64,000 nucleotides of DNA from Blepharisma stoltei (lineage: Eukaryota; Ciliophora; Heterotrichea; Heterotrichida; Blepharismidae). Every line of letters begins with the position of its first letter. Positions within the stretch are counted from its first letter, which is position 1. The DNA lies in assembly GCA_914767885.1 (NCBI GenBank), contig CAJZBQ010000033.1, positions 682,001 through 746,000 on the forward strand. Direction: 5' to 3'. Below the pieces are notes generated by a model. It was not told where the DNA came from, did not search any database, and worked only from the letters and a program-made list of their open reading frames with translations. A program made the translations under genes and the position numbers. Positions 42,462 to 55,259 of this stretch are shown here, piece after piece.

Positions 42462-45082
42462 ATGTCACATCTCATGCAGGACCCTAGTAGAAATCAAAAT
42501 CATCCTTCAAGTCCATCTCCAACAGTATCTCCAATCGACTCAAATCAGCCATCTCAGCATGTAAGCTTTTCAAACCAACCCACTCCTCACATATCTATGG
42601 TTCAATCATCCCAAGACAAATTTTTTCGTTCCTCAAAAAATCAATCCCCTTTACCAGGCAAAAGTCCTCACTCCCCCCCCTCGAAGTTCGACCAAGATAT
42701 AGGGAAAATTCCTATTTTTTTGGAAAATTAACCCCCCTCAAAGTTCGACCAAGACCTATATAAATTTACTAGGAAAATAAGCAATTTTTCAAAAAATTAT
42801 AAACTATGTGGGGGGTGAACTTGCGATTTTTGTATTCAAGTTTTAAAAAAGCGTTACAAAACCATCTTGCACTATTTTTTCTAACCCTTACACCTCTCAA
42901 CCATACAGAAGAATATGATAAGTATTTTTTGTTTTTAACTACTAAATTATATAAAAAAAATTCTATATAATTTTTTTAAAAAAATTTTTCTTAACCCCCC
43001 TCGAAGTTCGACCAAAAAAATCTTGGTCGAACTTCGAGGGGGGGGAGTCAGCTTTTAAAAACAGCCAAAACCCAATTGAAAACCAGAAATTTTTCGTCAT
43101 TAAATGATAAACAAAAAACAGAGGCCTACTATGATTTATATGATAGGAATCTTGAATTAAAGCAAATGGAAAATGAATTAAAAGAAAGAATTAAGCAGCT
43201 TGTTACACAACTGACAAAATTGACAGCTGATATTAAATATGAACGAACTCTGCTAGAAGGAGGGGAAAATAGTGAAGTGAAGCTAATTATTGATGATTTA
43301 AATAGCAAAAATCAAAAATTAATGCAAGAAAATAACAACTTAAAATCAAAAATTAAAGAATTATCAAGCAAATCTTTGAGAGGGGCAAAGCAGCCAAGTG
43401 GAAAAAGTGTAAAGCTTTCATCAGAGAAAACAATGACCCTTCAGCCTGCAGTTATTGAAAAACAAAAGAGACTTGAAGAAATTATTGTAGAAAGAGATTC
43501 CTTAATTCTCAAGCTAAAAGAGCAGCTTCAAAGCTCAGAAGAAGTAATTTCACAGCTGAGAAATGAAAAATTAGCTGTATTAGGAAAGATTCCAACAGAA
43601 AAAATGTATAAGCTCTCTGATTTCGAAGAAAAGGTTGAGACATTGACTGAAAGCTACGAAGCCCAGTCAACTTATCTAGAAGTAGTAAAGCAGATGCTTG
43701 AAGAATCTGAAGAGCTTTTAAGAAAAGAAAAACTCACCTCTTTTGATCTAAGTCTAAAAGTCAAAGAGCTTGAAGCAAACTCAGTTAAAGAACCTTATGA
43801 GCTAAAAATCCAAGAGCTGACACAAGAAAAAATTCAGCTCGAACTAAAAATAAAAGAACTCTGCGACACCCCAATCATCAGAGACGCAAAAGGATTATCA
43901 GATACCACTTATAATATTTTGGAAAACGAAATCGTAGAAAGGCATAAATTAATAATCCAGTACAAAACCAGAATATCAGAATTGGAAAATGAGCACATAA
44001 AGCTTAATGAAATGCTAAGACTTGTACAAGCAGAAAGGAATAAGCTAAAAGAAGAAAACCTTATATTGGCTTACAATTTGGAAAAAAGAGCGAAATATGT
44101 AGAAGAGTTTGAGTCCAAGCTTGTTTGGCTTGCAAGGGACAACGATACTGATGCTTTTATGAGAGCTCTTGGGATGCTAAAGCTAGGACTTAATGGAAAA
44201 GAATGGCCAGTCGTAGAACCTTTTGAAGAAAACTCCAAGCTGAAGCAAGAAAATGAAAAGTTGACTGTCGAAAAAGGAGAAATTGCAGCTGAACTCAAAA
44301 AATGCCAAAATTTGTTAGAATTGAGGGATCAGATTGAAAATGAAAAAGTTTCATTAATTCAGTCAGAAAATGAGAAGCTTAACTGCTTGCTGAGGTCTGC
44401 TCAAAAAAGAATAGATGAGCTTAGCAGGCTTGCTGAGTACAGAGGAAGTTTAGCTTCTCGTGGCAGCCAAGAAATTCAAAGGAATTTTGCTATGGAATCT
44501 TATGGGTTTGGAGCTGGGTTTAAAGAGGATGGCAGCGAAGTAGGAGTTGGACAGAATATTTTTGATTTGCTCATTGTCGATGCTGAATTTTATAATAAAG
44601 CATTAGAAACAGATGGTATTTCATTTTGAAATAAACTAGTCACATGTCTATCAGTAGATTTCTACGATCATGAAACACAAATAACATCTCTATGTGAAGG
44701 GCTTCAGCCAAAATACGATATCCACATGAGTTTTCTGATAAGTATGGACCAATTGTTCTTAAGGTATTTACATGAAGGATATGTTGTAATAGACGTCAAC
44801 ATTGTTAACAGAGACAAATTTATCCCTATTGCGAAGGCTCAAATACCTCTATTGAATTTATTAGGTTTTTCAAAACCTGAAAGTAACAGAAGAGTAATTG
44901 AATCCGCTTGCATTTTAACTAGCTGACAGGATGATAAGAAAACATTAGGAGGACTGAGATATAAAATCAAAATGAGGCACCCTCTTAACGATTTATATGC
45001 ATTAGAGCAAACCGGAGTTATAGAAAACCCAATAACTATCAACGCAACCAAAGCCATGACAAATCAGCAATCTTTGTACTAA
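42462..45082 (+). CDS. RPGRIP1/RPGRIP1L-like ciliary transition-zone protein
   Basis: ATG at 42462, TAA at 45080-45082; after removal of the IES at 42668-43047 the CDS is 2241 nt, 746 aa. The first ~75 residues are Ser/Pro/Gln-rich. Residues ~80-560 are a long coiled coil. The last ~170 residues are a C2-like domain: LVTCLSVDFYDHETQITS, EGLQPKYDIHMSF, MDQLFLRYLHEGYVVID, GGLRYKIKMRHPL. The DFYDHETQ-xx-GLQPxYD signature is that of the first C2 domain of RPGRIP1, RPGRIP1L (MKS5/NPHP8) and relatives, which organise the ciliary gate. TGA codons at 44627 and 44925 read as Trp. It is shorter than animal RPGRIP1L, lacking a second C2 and the RPGR-binding region. Confidence 0.82.
42668..43047. mobile_element. 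IES/MITE with TCA boundary and GAAGTTCGACCAAG word
   Basis: A 380-bp segment is bounded by TCA (42668-42670 and 43048-43050) rather than TA. Ends are a C-run then TCGAAGTTCGACCAAG and its inverted copy with a G-run. Extra copies of the word lie at ~42735 and ~43000, the latter forming a terminal hairpin. Removal joins GKSP to QLLKTAKTQLKTRNF in frame; 380 bp is the frame shift observed between the two halves. Confidence 0.9.
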
Positions 45083-45153
45083 ATTTAAAACTAAGTCTAA
45101 ATTTAAAAATGATTATCTATTCACGTTAATTAATTATGTATTTACATCACTTA

Positions 45154-45555
45154 TTAAGCAGAAAAACTGCTGCTATCAGAACTTGCTGACGTGCTCAATA
45201 CTGACTCGATTCTTTGAAATTCTTCGTCAGAAACCATTGGATTTGTTTTGAGACGTTTAGGACATTTCTCGGTGATTTTTTGAAAAGGATCAGAAGATCC
45301 TGATTTCTTTGTGATAGGAGGCAAAGAAATAATTGGTTTGTTTAGTATTGAGTTGATCTCTTTTAATAGAAAATCTTCTTCTTTGTGTTCATGATAATTT
45401 AGCTTTAATTTCGGGAGTCTATTTTCGTTAAATGGGTTAACTTTCCGATTCGGGTCTATACAACTTGACTGTTTTAAAGGGTTTGGGCTGAGGAGACAAA
45501 GGCTAATTTTTCTTTTACGTGTATCTCCCATTAAAAAATACCAGTTATGTTTCAA
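45154..45555 (-). CDS. Unknown protein, 133 aa
   Basis: Open from ATG 45555 (MKHNWYFLMGDTRKRK) or from the second Met at 45531 to TAA 45154. Basic at the N-terminus and Ser-rich at the C-terminus (STSASSDSSSFSA). It has no recognisable domain, signal peptide or membrane segment. It lies 47 bp upstream of the next minus-strand gene's stop codon. Codon use and spacing fit a real small gene, but there is no homology evidence. Confidence 0.5.
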   Translation of the reverse strand: MKHNWYFLMGDTRKRKISLCLLSPNPLKQSSCIDPNRKVNPFNENRLPKLKLNYHEHKEEDFLLKEINSILNKPIISLPPITKKSGSSDPFQKITEKCPKRLKTNPMVSDEEFQRIESVLSTSASSDSSSFSA

Positions 45556-45601
45556 AAATGAGTTCCATTGTTAATGATATCTAATTAGTTTTGCATAAAA
45601 A

Positions 45602-46201
45602 TTAACTGATGTTTGGATACCTAAGATTCCTGCTTCTCTTCTTTGATTTCAGTTCTGGGCTGAGTCGGCATGTAACGCCACTTTCGTTACTTTTGTCTCT
45701 AATTAGTGAGCTGTTAATCGCCTTAAGCTGAAGCCCTTTTTTATTGTGCACAAACATCACAGAAGGCTCGGCCTTGTAGTCGTCTTCAATGTCGTCGATA
45801 GCCGGCTCTTGCATGCTGCTATTGAACTTTTGTCTGAATTTTTTTAAATAAGGCAGCGGCTCTACCTTTGGGCCTTCTGGCTTTTCATTTTTTAACAGTT
45901 TTGCGTCCTGTTTTTTGATTTCTTTGCGCAGTTTTAGGTGCAGCAAGTAGTTATCCATCGCTTTTTCGACTTCTTTTCTTTTTGACTTTTTAAGAGAACG
46001 GTTTTCCCTTTGTCTTCAGGCTTCAAGAACCTGATGTTCAAGATCATTAAGTCTGTGAGAGTTTGCAATAAGCTTGACTTTCGGCTCAACCTTATTTTTA
46101 TTACATAAATCTTGTATAGCTTTTTTCTCAAGTCGAATATCTTCTGCTAATATATATTTCTCTAACACGAGGCGTTCTCGGTTCGCCAGTACTGAATTCA
46201 T
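45602..46201 (-). CDS. Unknown basic coiled-coil protein, 199 aa
   Basis: From ATG 46201 (MNSVLANRERLVLEKY) to the stop at 45602, reading TGA near 46017 as Trp (LEAWRQRENRSLKKSKRKE). The first ~140 residues are charged and helical; a short LPYLKKFRQKFNSS segment follows, then a basic tail. The track splits it at the TGA. No domain recognised; it could be a structural or nucleolar-type protein, but I do not assign one. It lies 47 bp downstream of the proteasome gene on the same strand. Confidence 0.65.
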
Positions 46202-46248
46202 CAATTATTTATTTATAAAATCAGTCCAATTATCAAGCTAATTTTTAC

Positions 46249-46905
46249 TTAATCTCTTCTGAGTGGTATTGATGTCTGCTGAATCCCCTCAGCTGTAATG
46301 TCCCAAACGGTGACTGCGTCTCCTGTATAAATATCGCGCTCTGCACAAGAAGTAAAGACATCTCTTATAAGCTCCACAGGGTCTTGGGTAAAAGTATAGT
46401 CATCTGTTCTATTAGCACCCTTACATTGGTTGTCGAGAACAGACATACAGAGCTCCTGACCAGTTCCTTGGACACCGTACTTCAGCTCGTCAAAGCTTCC
46501 AATTGCATCGTACCCGTAGACTGCTCCTTGACCTTCTTCGTTAAGTCCTGCAAGCAAATTGAAAGTGTAAAAAGGAAAGAATCGGCGCGAGTAAAGAGTT
46601 ATGGAGAGAAGTTTGGATAAGGCCTTGAGGGACGGTTCTGTTCCGTGCTGATGCTTATAGAGAGTTATTCTTGCTAAAAGCAATTTATGGAGGTTTTGGG
46701 CATCGGTGACCATTCCTGATGATGCTATCACGGCTTTTGATGTCAGCTGTGTGATTTTGCAGTAATTTCGGCTTATGATGTTGTATCCTACTGAAATCCT
46801 CGTGTCACCACCAACTGCGACGCGACCTCCAAGGGCTACTGCTGCAACTGTGCCGCCATTGTTTTGATAGGGGTTGAATTGGCTTTGCTTGCTCTCCTTG
46901 ACCAT
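46249..46905 (-). CDS. PSMB1: 20S proteasome subunit beta-6 (PSMB1)
   Basis: An uninterrupted 218-aa frame. The Ntn-hydrolase fold starts NPYQNNGGTVAAVALGG. LYSRRFFPFYTFNLLAGL, EEGQGAVYGYDAIGSF, LLDNQ and CAERDIYTGDAVTVW are the beta-6 signatures. The subunit is structural, one of the non-catalytic beta subunits, lacking the N-terminal catalytic Thr arrangement of beta-1, -2 and -5. It sits in the inner rings of the 20S core. The length is normal for PSMB1. The 5' flank is AT-rich and holds a MITE-like element ~90 bp upstream. Confidence 0.95.
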   Translation of the reverse strand: MVKESKQSQFNPYQNNGGTVAAVALGGRVAVGGDTRISVGYNIISRNYCKITQLTSKAVIASSGMVTDAQNLHKLLLARITLYKHQHGTEPSLKALSKLLSITLYSRRFFPFYTFNLLAGLNEEGQGAVYGYDAIGSFDELKYGVQGTGQELCMSVLDNQCKGANRTDDYTFTQDPVELIRDVFTSCAERDIYTGDAVTVWDITAEGIQQTSIPLRRD

Positions 46906-47636
46906 TTTTATGTAAGAATTATTAGTATACTTAGGCGACTTATTAAAATACTTATTCTGAACAAGCCTTATATTTAAATTAAATTATAGCAGCTTTATTA
47001 GCTTACTCCCCTTTTAAATTTAAACAAAAAATTCAAGGGGATAAATTTTTTTTTAAACTGTAAAAATTTTTATTAAAGTTTAAAAAAAATATAAATTTGA
47101 GAACAATACTTTGAATTTAATTTATTTTTTATGAATAAATTATTAAAAAAAAATAGATTCAGTGTGAAACTATTTAAATAGCATTCTACTTATTCTTTTT
47201 CCATTAGATTAAGCCAAAACTAATTATATATAAAAATCATCTTTAAATTATTTTTTTAAAAAAATATAAAATGAGCACAAATATTGAATTTTAATTGATT
47301 TTTATGAATAATTAATTAAAAAACTAATTGATTTAGTGTGAAAACTGTTTAAATAGCATCTATTTGATTTTACTATTAAATTAGGTAAAAACTAATTTTA
47401 TAAAATTAGTATTTTCATTGATAAAATTTCCTATTTTCTAAACAAATTTTGTTCCAATTTATAGGGTTCCCAAAAATGCAAATTTTATCGATGCTTTGTT
47501 CCAATTTAAAGGAGAGAGTTAGAGTTATCTTAACTTTTTAATCTCTCCTTTTTGTCTAAAACATCTAAAAAGGTTTATTGTCTATATATTAGTATTTGCA
47601 AAAAAAGTGTGATTAAATATTAAACATAATTGCTGC
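46906..47636. other. Intergenic region filled by a MITE-like element
   Basis: At about 47003 a TTA-CTCCCCTTTTAAATTTAAAC end begins, and at about 47520 the inverted AATTTAAAGGAGAGAG-TTA closes, bounding roughly 515 bp of very AT-rich DNA. Further copies of the GTTCCAATTTA word lie near 47450 and 47500. The ends match the CTTTAAA-type IES at 40517 and the left end of 35876. No gene is visible. Confidence 0.65.
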
Positions 47637-49162
47637 CTACTTATGAGCTTTAGGCAGACAAAATTGTCCAGTTTCCAAATTAAAATTCATTTGCAAATAC
47701 CTGATGTACTTCTCATTGACTTTTAAATTCTTAGCTTTCCTTATCAAGCTCCTTCAACAGATTTTCCCCCTTCCACCATCAAGCAGCTCTAAAAACTTTT
47801 TCCATTCCTTTTGAGATTTATGACAGATTTTCAGCGGAGTCAGCACTTCAATAGGGTCTCTTGCATCAAGCAGTTTCTTTTCAAGACACTGTAAAATTGC
47901 TAACACAAATTTATAGAAAAATACTCAGCCTTTTTCGAAAAATGCATCAAGCATATTCAGCATTTCATCAACTGGGACTGCACTGCCAAACAAAGTAAAG
48001 CACCACTCTGCTAAAAACATTTCATTCCCTATTCTGTGCTCAGCAAATTGTCGGTGCAAATTCGGGAGATTTTCAACGATCAGGATTTGTATTATTTGGC
48101 AATGCTTAGAAAGCCCAGGCAGACTTGGAAGGTAGGTATCTCTGATTTCGTAGTTTTCCATTAGGCCTACAAAAAGCCAAAAAGCGTCAACTTCAGATGC
48201 ATGCCACAGCAGTGCTCCTGCAATAAAATTCATTCCCTGGACATAGCCCATTTGTATGTCATATTTACATAAATAAAATGGCATTCGGTTCGAGAGAAAT
48301 TGGCTCTGCCAATTTTCTCTCCCTCATGGAATTTTATTTATGGGGTTGGGTTTTCTCTCGAGAACTTCTGCACAGCAATAGTCGTTTAACTTTGGGGATA
48401 ACCAAAGGCACGACTCCTCAGTGCACTCAAGATTTCGGAGTTTTACCTCTCAGCACGTCCCCACGGGAGGATGACCCTTAGGCGGAACACGCGCAGGAGC
48501 TGAGTCTGGACGAGCGACGGCAACGCGCCGGGTGAGATGTGCGGCGATTTATCTGGCGACTAGCCTCATAGAAGGCTTGGGTGTGGGCTGACCACATATT
48601 CCAAGATGGCTTGGTGACGTCACTAGTTGTCGCTTTGACCCTTTTTCATTAAGGGGTGTGGGCACTAGACACCTTAAAAACTATGTAACTAAGTAAGTAA
48701 GTAAGTAAGTATGTCATATTTACTGAATGCTTGTAAAACCCTCCTCAAAGCAGACTGGCCTTCTCCATTTATGAAATAAGGCTCATCTGGGAAAGTTCTG
48801 TTTAGGTCTAGTTCAATTTGTTTTGCGCTTTCTAAATACTCTGTGACATCTAACGGAATTTCTAAAAGATTGTAATAAACTTCTTCAGCATTTCGAGGGG
48901 GGTTGCAATGCTTCAGTCATGACTGGGCTTTGCAGCATGAACTGACAGTAATTTGTTTTATCAATTTGAAATAGCTTCGAGAAAGGAGACTCATATCTTC
49001 TGCATCACACATACATTGAGGTCGGTGAACGCGCTGGACTTGGTTTTCAATCAGAGGCGGCGTTAGGGTCATCGGGGAGTTGTCCTGTGTTGACATGCCT
49101 TCCATTCTGCTTTGTGTATTATTTGAAAATTTATAAATGTCAAAATTTTCGGTTTCTGGCAA
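47637..49162 (-). CDS. TBC-domain Rab GTPase-activating protein, split by a retroposon
   Basis: ATG 49162 to TAG 47637; after removal of the element at 48269-48723 the CDS is 1071 nt, 356 aa. The TBC fold is clear: IELDLNRTFPDEPYF contains the IxxDxxR motif with the catalytic arginine finger. The joined YDIQMGYVQGMNFIAGALL is the YxQG motif with the second (glutamine) finger. LAEWCFTLFGSAVPVDEMLNMLDAFF is the C-terminal lobe. It would stimulate GTP hydrolysis by a Rab protein in membrane traffic. TGA is Trp at 48919, 47922 and 47769. The insertion separates the Arg and Gln fingers, so it must be absent from the expressed gene. Confidence 0.88.
48269..48723 (+). mobile_element. Retroposon in the TBC gene
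   Basis: Flanked by a perfect 15-bp direct repeat GTATGTCATATTTAC (48254-48268 and 48709-48723). It starts ATAAATAAAATGGCATTCGG and ends with a (TAAG)n tail, as expected for a short non-LTR-type retroposon of ~440 bp. It shares its start and a GGCGGARCACGCGCAGGAG segment with the element at 62555-62971 in opposite orientation, so the unit is probably full length. Confidence 0.85.
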
Positions 49163-49428
49163 ATTTTATTATAAATTGTCAATTCAGGAATATTCATAAA
49201 CTCAAAGAGACTGCTTGGTGAAATTAAAATATTTATTGGAGCGAATTAATTATGAAAGATAGATTAAGTTATATAAATAATATGAATTTTAACTTAATAT
49301 TATATTAATGCAGATTATATTGATGAGACTTATGTAAGCTAAACGGAAATATATAGTCATTTTTTATTTAATATGGCTATATATATGATTACACATTTTT
49401 TAACACATCGTTAATAATATTTTTATAA

Positions 49429-52868
<3,440 letters not shown>

Positions 52869-53268
52869 CTAATAGCCAAATTAAAAATTTACATAATAGC
52901 TATTAATTAATTTCTTAATATTGTAAAACTGCTTTCTTTTATTTTCGTGAGTGATTAAAAATATTTTACTTGCTACAATTTTTATATAGCAATTTTATAT
53001 CAAAAATTTTAGTATTATAATAATTATTTATTTTATACAGTGAAAGGGTTGTCTTGAAAATATCGTACTCTGATGGAAGTGCTAAATTGCCAGCAAATTG
53101 AATAAACCTAATGATTTTGCTTGATAACAGAGGGAAAGTTAGATATTGATTTAATCATTAATGATTGCAAATTTGAAAATTTTTATTATAAAGGTTTTAA
53201 GTTTCTAGAAATTAAATTTTCTGGAACGATAAGGGCGCTAGGCAAATCTGAATTGTGAGTTTAACATA
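52869..53268 (+). other. Intergenic region with a protein-like stretch of uncertain status
   Basis: Between the divergent starts and stops of neighbours there is ~400 bp. From about 53045 the plus strand reads VVLKISYSDGSAKLPANW, and in another frame up to 53260 LIINDCKFENFYYKGFKF then SGTIRALGKSEL, both using TGA as Trp. The composition is coding-like but the two frames do not connect and no start codon is evident. It is either a small decayed gene or one with an unrecognised interruption. The first 150 bp is AT-rich spacer. Confidence 0.25.
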
Positions 53269-53565
53269 TTAATAATTAGAAGTGCTTGTTCTAGGGAAAA
53301 CATACGTAGATAAAGGGTGATCGGTAGGTGATAAGCCTTGAGTATGGCTTCGTTTGTCTTTTCTAGGCGACTTAGTATGAATTTTGGACTCTGAGTTTTC
53401 TATAAGAATCGGAGTTTCTGAAATTGCATGGGCTTTGTCTTCTTTGTTTTTAGTATGATTGATATCATGGGGTCCATTAGTTGAGCCAGAAGTTCTTGAA
53501 GTCCCACTGTCAGTTGATTTTTTGGAAGCTTGCTTTTTCCAACAGCAGCAAAAAACTTTTTTCAT
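53269..53565 (-). CDS. Small unknown protein with N-terminal cysteine cluster, 98 aa
   Basis: ATG 53565 to TAA 53269, uninterrupted. It begins MKKVFCCCWKKQASKK: three consecutive cysteines within a basic patch at the extreme N-terminus, the kind of sequence that is S-palmitoylated for membrane attachment (inference). The rest is Ser/Thr/Asn-rich and probably disordered. I recognise no family. Confidence 0.55.
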   Translation of the reverse strand: MKKVFCCCWKKQASKKSTDSGTSRTSGSTNGPHDINHTKNKEDKAHAISETPILIENSESKIHTKSPRKDKRSHTQGLSPTDHPLSTYVFPRTSTSNY

Positions 53566-53715
53566 GATATAAAATTATTATAAGGCTATACAAAGTATAG
53601 GGAGGATAATTCATAAGAATTATGTTTTAAGACTATTTCACTTAAATAAAGATTACCTTATTCCAATTCTATTTTAATAGAACAGTTATTCAAATTGAAA
53701 AGAAATTTCAAAGAA

Positions 53716-54812
53716 TTAAATTATTTCTTGAACAAACTCAAAATTTGATATTGGCTTCACTACAAATTCTTTTTTAAATGGCTTAGGAGGCAGAACTGGT
53801 GGAGGGATTGGAGAAGGAGTTGAGCAATGAGATGTTGGGTTCTGCTCTGTCAGATGAGGGAGCGTAATAGGAGGCTCTTGATGATATAGGATTGGCTCAG
53901 GCAGAATGCTTGGAGTTTCAAGCGTAAATTGAATCACGTGTAGGCTTGAGTTTCCGACTTCTTTTGTTTTTTCTGGCAATACTAATTTTTCTTTTTTTGG
54001 CTTATTTGCATACCTTATAATATTGTGAGTCTTTTTGGAAATTTTTTGAATAATCTCAACTCTGGGAGTGCTTAAAGTCTTTTTAGGCTTATATTGAGGC
54101 TTGAAAGAGGAGGTTCGAGTAGTTAAAATTAAGTTAAATAATATAAGGCAATAAATGGATAGACCACTGCCTTGCCCATCTGGCTTAAACCCGCCTAAGT
54201 TAAAGATTAGCTAGGTTAGAGGATACCCCTTTAGTTTTGATAGACAAATGCAATGCCAGAGGCAAGGTCTGTCTAGCCTATCTGTCAGGGACAGGAAAAC
54301 CTTCGGCGGAGAAACAAAACTTCACTCTTTGGCAGGAATCACCAGACCCAAAGGCCTACTTAAAAAGTGATAGAGGCACTGTTTTGTTTTCTGCTACATT
54401 GATATGGGTCCTACTGCTGACTCCCAAAGCCAACCACGGTAGCTACATACTTAGGGTTAGAATCAAAGGGCTAGCACCTTGGTTTAGGTTATATAGCAAT
54501 TTTGGCGCCCACAGTGGCGCGTTGTCGTTAAGCGCATATTTTGCCACCACTGCCATATTAATTATGAGTAGTTAAAGGAATCTTTATTTGGCTTGATGTG
54601 AGATTTCTGGACATCTTAAGCACAGGTAATGATTTAGCTCACATGAGCTTATTATAATCGCCTATTTGATGGCGCTTTAGGTATCTAGCTTGATCAGCCA
54701 AAGGAGTCTTTTGGACAAATTGACGAACAGTCACTGTTGTAGGGCTCAGAACATTGTCCCCACCTAAATTGACTTCGGTGTTTATATATTTGCTTTTAAG
54801 AACACTTTTCAT
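53716..54812 (-). CDS. Unknown basic, Pro-rich protein, split by a retroposon
   Basis: ATG 54812 (MKSVLKSKYINTEVNLGG) to TAA 53716; removing the element at 54128-54576 gives 648 nt, 215 aa. The join reads KIPLTTRTSSFKPQYKPKKT. The N-terminal half is basic, with RQFVQKTPLADQARYLKRH. The C-terminal half is proline-rich (PSPIPPPVLPPKPFKKE), which could bind SH3-like or profilin-type partners. One TGA (LMWAK) is Trp. No family recognised; the ability to restore one frame across the insertion supports a real gene. Confidence 0.65.
54128..54576 (-). mobile_element. Retroposon in the Pro-rich protein gene
   Basis: Flanked by an 11-bp direct repeat GAGTAGTTAAA (54117-54127 and 54566-54576). On the minus strand it starts ATAATTAATATGGCAG, like the other family starts, and runs ~440 bp. 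No terminal inverted repeats, no domain. Confidence 0.75.
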
Positions 54813-55259
54813 TTTTAGAAATGAAGCAGAATTTACTCTATTGTTAAGGAGCTTATTTTTAAGATTTTAAAAGCAATAAATAAATTATTTTACTAATAGC
54901 AGGTCTTATATTATAAAGTATTTTAGAATTTGTGCATTTCAAAGTATAAATAAGAAATTGAGCGAAGCACAATTTAGAAAATCATTTTTATATCATTTCA
55001 CAACTCAACTGATTTAAATATATAAAATTAGTTAGCCAAAGCATATAAAAGTTTGTATAAATAGCTAATATTAAGCAATTCAAAGTATTCAAAGTACTTT
55101 ATGCGATTCTCCATTACATAGGTAATTATCTTATTATTTAATGATCTTATACGTTTCATTCTCTAGCATTGTCTTATAATTAAAATCTATGCTTGATTTT
55201 ATTTTCTCTACATCACATTGATGCAATCTGACACTACATTTAAAAGTTCGCCTTAATAA
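54813..55259. other. AT-rich intergenic region between divergent genes
   Basis: About 450 bp between the minus-strand Pro-rich protein start and the plus-strand PIP-kinase start. Very AT-rich, no open frame of note, no repeat recognised. It presumably contains both promoters. Confidence 0.6.
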
